Positions 61,109 through 64,000 of a stretch of DNA of 64,000 nt are shown here, piece by piece; the first letter of the stretch is position 1; every line of letters begins with the position of its first letter. The notes below the pieces were generated by a model, which worked only from the letters and a program-made list of their open reading frames with translations, made no database searches and was not told where the DNA came from. The stretch spans positions 434,001 through 498,000 of the forward strand of contig NZ_CP013386.1 of NCBI RefSeq assembly GCF_001523745.2, in the 5' to 3' direction. Position numbers and translations under genes: made by a program. The DNA is from Burkholderia mayonis (lineage in GTDB: Bacteria > Pseudomonadota > Gammaproteobacteria > Burkholderiales > Burkholderiaceae).

Positions 61109-62368
61109 ATGACCTACTGCGCGATCGACTTCGGCACGTCCAATTCCGCAGTCGCGTTGCCACGCGGCGGCGGCGCGCCCGGCATGCGGCTCGCTCCCGT
61201 CGAGCGCGAGCACCTGACGCTGCCCACCGCCATCTTCTTCAACACCGACGAGGGCGCCCGCGAATACGGCCGCTCGGCGCTCGCGTCGTACATCGACGGC
61301 TTCGACGGCCGCCTGATGCGCTCGATGAAGAGTATTCTCGGCTCGCCGCTCGCGGAAACCACGACCGATCTTGGCGACGGCTCCGCGATCGCGTACACCG
61401 ACATCATCGCGCTCTTCCTGATGCATCTGAAGCAGAAGGCCGAGGCGTGCGCGGGCGGCGCGATCGGCCGCGCGGTGCTCGGCCGCCCGGTGTTCTTCGT
61501 CGATGACGATCCGCGCGCCGACCGCCTCGCGCAGCAGCAGCTCGAAGCGGCCGCGCACGCGGTAGGGCTGACCGAAGTGCAATTCCAGTACGAGCCGATC
61601 GCCGCCGCGTTCGACTACGAGTCGCGGCAGGACGCCGAACGGCTCGTGCTCGTCGCGGACATCGGCGGTGGCACGTCGGACTTCTCGCTCGTGCGGGTCG
61701 GCCCCGACCGGATGCGCCGGCTCGAGCGCAAGGACGACGTGCTCGCGCACCACGGCGTACACGTCGCGGGCACCGATTATGACCGGCGCGTCGAGCTGTC
61801 GGCGGTGCTGTCCGCGTTTGGCTACCGTGCGTTCGATCCGGAGGGCCGCGAACTGCCGAATCGGATCTATTTCGATCTCGCGACCTGGCACCTGATCAAT
61901 ACCGTCTACACGCCGAAGCGGATCGGCGAGCTCAAGCTGATGAAGCACTTGTATACGGATGTCCGCCATTTCGAGCGACTGCTGCGCGTCGTCGAGCAGC
62001 GGCTCGGCCACGCGCTCGCCGCGCGGGCGGAAGAGGCGAAGATCGGCGTGTCGGCGGGGGGCGAGACGATGATCGATTTGAACGACGTCGAGGAGGATCT
62101 GCAGATCGCGTTCGACGCGCACCAACTGATCGACGCGAGCCGCGACGAGACTGCGCGGATCGTCGACGCCGCCCGCGAGACGGTGCGACTCGCGGGGATC
62201 GCGCCGCACGACGTCGGCGCGCTGTATTTCACGGGCGGCTCGACGGGACTCGCGTTCCTGTCGGGCGCGCTCGCGGCGGCGTTCCAGGATGCGCAGCCGG
62301 TGTACGGCGATCGCCTTGCGAGCGTCGCGACGGGCCTCGGCATCCATGCGCAGCGCGTGTACGGCTGA
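61109..62368 (+). CDS. yegD: YegD-like Hsp70-family protein
   Basis: The 419-residue protein keeps the actin-like ATPase of Hsp70: phosphate 1 AIDFGTSNSAVAL (residues 5-17), LVADIGGGTSDFSLVRVG as phosphate 2, and the adenosine loop YFTGGSTGLAFLSGAL. It lacks the substrate-binding half of DnaK, as YegD does. It is an atypical chaperone of unknown client. The gene ends 63 bases before a bidirectional terminator shared with cspA. Confidence 0.88.
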   Translation: MTYCAIDFGTSNSAVALPRGGGAPGMRLAPVEREHLTLPTAIFFNTDEGAREYGRSALASYIDGFDGRLMRSMKSILGSPLAETTTDLGDGSAIAYTDIIALFLMHLKQKAEACAGGAIGRAVLGRPVFFVDDDPRADRLAQQQLEAAAHAVGLTEVQFQYEPIAAAFDYESRQDAERLVLVADIGGGTSDFSLVRVGPDRMRRLERKDDVLAHHGVHVAGTDYDRRVELSAVLSAFGYRAFDPEGRELPNRIYFDLATWHLINTVYTPKRIGELKLMKHLYTDVRHFERLLRVVEQRLGHALAARAEEAKIGVSAGGETMIDLNDVEEDLQIAFDAHQLIDASRDETARIVDAARETVRLAGIAPHDVGALYFTGGSTGLAFLSGALAAAFQDAQPVYGDRLASVATGLGIHAQRVYG

Positions 62369-62425
62369 CGGACGGCGCGCGGGCGGCCCGCCAGCACCCA
62401 TGCTGGGGATCGCCCGATTCACCGA

Positions 62426-62457
62426 AAACAAAAAACCCCGCCGAAGCGGGGCTTTTT
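62426..62457. terminator. Bidirectional terminator between yegD and cspA
   Basis: CCCCGC (62436-62441) and GCGGGG (62446-62451) form a stem with a CGAA loop, flanked by A-runs on the left (62430-62435) and CTTTTT on the right (62452-62457). It should stop transcription from both sides. Confidence 0.92.
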
Positions 62458-62484
62458 ACTGTGCTGCGAAATCTCGCGCTGCGC

Positions 62485-62688
62485 TTACAGCGGCTTGATG
62501 TTCGCTGCTTGCAGACCCTTCGGGCCGGTCTTCACTTCGAACTCGACCTTCTGGTTCTCTTGCAGCGTCTTGAAGCCTTCGCTGCGGATTTCCGAGAAAT
62601 GCGCGAAGAGGTCTTCACCGCCGCCTTCCGGGGTGATGAAACCAAAACCCTTAGCGTCGTTGAACCACTTGACGGTGCCGGTTGCCAT
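62485..62688 (-). CDS. cspA: Cold-shock protein (CspA family)
   Basis: The 67-residue OB-fold RNA chaperone starts [20 protein letters not shown] with the RNP1 (KGFGFI) and RNP2-like (DLFAHF) motifs intact. AGGAAC precedes the ATG. The upstream region is long and AT-rich, consistent with the extended leader of cold-shock genes, but I see no specific cold-box. Confidence 0.95.
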   Translation of the reverse strand: MATGTVKWFNDAKGFGFITPEGGGEDLFAHFSEIRSEGFKTLQENQKVEFEVKTGPKGLQAANIKPL

Positions 62689-63120
62689 AACTTGTTCCTA
62701 AAAATGTAAAACAGGGCCAAAGCCCGGGGAGCGCATGAAAATCAAGGAAGGGGGTAATGGGACCAACCGGAGTACCGTTGATGGGCGAACTACGAAAGTA
62801 CCTATTCACTCGCCGCTTGAAATCCTGCTCGACCGTTTATACGACTATTCGATTCGACGGTCAATCGTATTCGAACAAATCTCAGGGTTAATGCTGAGGC
62901 AACCAATTATTAGAGCTTACAAAGCTTGCTATTGTCATCAAATTTTTGTAGGGGTCGATCGATTTTTGCGTTCATTCCGTGGTGCAACCGTTAAACTACG
63001 CGCCGCGCGGATGGGTTGCTCCCGATCGGACAACCTGTCCCCCAAGAATGCATGTGCGGTGCCGTCCGGCTCGATCCTCGACGGCGTGCCGACCTTGCTT
63101 TTTGAGACATAGGAGAGGTT
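62689..63120. other. Divergent upstream region of cspA and the permease gene
   Basis: About 430 bases, AT-rich in the middle (62850-62960), probably holding the cspA leader and promoter and the permease promoter. No gene is seen. I could not fix a promoter pair with confidence. Confidence 0.5.
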
Positions 63121-64000
63121 GTGAAGAGTTCTATTCAACGGAACATCGGTCCGTTCGCCTTGATGCTGACCGGGCTGGGTTCGATCATCGGGTCGGGCTG
63201 GCTGTTCGGCGCATGGAAAGCCGCCAAGATCGCCGGACCCGCCGCCATCTGCGCGTGGATCATCGGCGCGGTCGTGATTCTCGCCATTGCGCTGACGTAT
63301 GCCGAACTCGGCGCGATGTTCCCCGAATCGGGCGGCATGGTCCGCTATGCGCGCTACTCGCACGGCTCGCTCGTCGGCTTCATCAGCGCGTGGGCGAACT
63401 GGATCGCGATCGTCTCGGTGATTCCGATCGAGGCGGAGGCGTCGATCCAGTACATGAGCACCTGGCCCTACGCGTGGGCGCACGCGCTCTTCGTCAGCGG
63501 CGAGCTCACGACACCCGGTCTTCTGCTGTCGGCGGTCCTCGTCGTCATCTACTTTCTGCTCAATTATTGGGGTGTGAAGCTCTTCGCGCGCGCAAACACC
63601 ACCATCACCATCTTCAAGTTCCTGATTCCCGGCCTTACGATCGCAGGCCTGATGCTGTCGAGCTTCCATAGCGAAAACCTCGGCACCGCGTCGAACGCGA
63701 GCTTTGCGCCGTATGGCTGGTCGGCCGTGCTGACCGCGGTCGCGACGAGCGGCATCGTGTTCGCGTTCAACGGTTTCCAGAGCCCCGTGAACCTCGCCGG
63801 CGAAGCGCGCAATCCGTCGCGCAGCGTGCCGTTCGCGGTGATTTCGTCGATCCTGATCGCGCTCGTGATCTACGTGTTGCTGCAAGTCGCCTACATCGGC
63901 GCGGTGAATCCGGCCGACGTCGCGAAGGGCTGGGTGCACTTCAACTTCGCTTCGCCGTTCGCGGAACTCGCGATCGCACTGAACCTGAACTGGCTCGCGA
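63121..64000 (+). CDS. APC-family amino-acid permease, N-terminal part
   Basis: The window ends inside this gene after 293 codons. The start is GTG 63121 with AGGAGAGG at 63111-63118, an excellent ribosome-binding site. The sequence opens IQRNIGPFALMLTGLGSIIG, SGWLFGAWKAAKIAGPAAIC, the first-helix pattern of amino-acid/polyamine/organocation permeases, with further helices visible up to the edge (about eight). Substrate is unknown. Confidence 0.9.
   Translation, partial: MKSSIQRNIGPFALMLTGLGSIIGSGWLFGAWKAAKIAGPAAICAWIIGAVVILAIALTYAELGAMFPESGGMVRYARYSHGSLVGFISAWANWIAIVSVIPIEAEASIQYMSTWPYAWAHALFVSGELTTPGLLLSAVLVVIYFLLNYWGVKLFARANTTITIFKFLIPGLTIAGLMLSSFHSENLGTASNASFAPYGWSAVLTAVATSGIVFAFNGFQSPVNLAGEARNPSRSVPFAVISSILIALVIYVLLQVAYIGAVNPADVAKGWVHFNFASPFAELAIALNLNWLA

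Overview
The window is high-GC bacterial DNA (strong G/C third-position bias, with many long open frames antisense to real genes) and reads as chromosome 1 of a Burkholderia, most likely the B. pseudomallei/thailandensis group. The basis is sspA-sspB beside a tRNA-Thr, a type VI secretion (T6SS) cluster with the tagM/tagN/tagF/tagX accessory set known from Burkholderia, P2-like Burkholderia prophage pieces, and G/C-rich variable tandem repeats. Species is inferred from gene content, not from a database match.

Layout. (1) 1-981: end of sspA, sspB and tRNA-Thr(UGU). (2) 982-19560: a mosaic island starting at the 3' end of the tRNA. It holds a convergent restriction endonuclease / HTH regulator-methyltransferase module, integrase debris including one integrase interrupted by part of another, direct repeats on a 21-bp period, prophage fragments (DUF4224, DNA methylase end, P2-type LysB/LysC/R/S), a TenA-like gene in AT-rich DNA, a complete type I restriction system (hsdM-hsdS-hsdR) with a trailing metallopeptidase, a GHKL-ATPase/nuclease fusion whose 3' end overlaps the start of a broken DarT-like toxin, a DUF6119-like fragment and another decayed integrase. 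This looks like a repeatedly rebuilt defence island. (3) 19565-41797: a T6SS in divergent blocks (tssL-tssK-tssJ leftward; tagM-tssB-tssC-hcp-tssE-tssF-tssG-clpV-tssA rightward; then tagN-tagF-tssM and tagX leftward, and a T6SS-adjacent membrane protein rightward). No VgrG, PAAR or recognisable effector/immunity pair lies in it. (4) 41995-48132: a type I secretion set (TolC-like protein, C39-peptidase ABC exporter, HlyD adaptor) with two small genes for double-glycine-leader peptides, one rich in GxxxG repeats. I read this as a bacteriocin or glycine-zipper toxin system. (5) 48133-64000: ordinary chromosomal genes: an M1-family peptidase lipoprotein, LEA14-like lipoprotein, acyltransferase, two methyltransferases, a DUF1415 protein, a TetR/MFS pair with a well-resolved promoter-operator, nitroreductase, YegD-like Hsp70, cold-shock protein and the start of an amino-acid permease, separated by repeat-bearing gaps.

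How the genes fit together. The T6SS and the exporter/peptide cluster stand side by side as two independent antibacterial-type export machines; the island upstream carries at least two restriction systems plus candidate anti-phage proteins. The least familiar parts are the GHKL-nuclease gene coupled to the DarT remnant and the paired double-glycine peptides.
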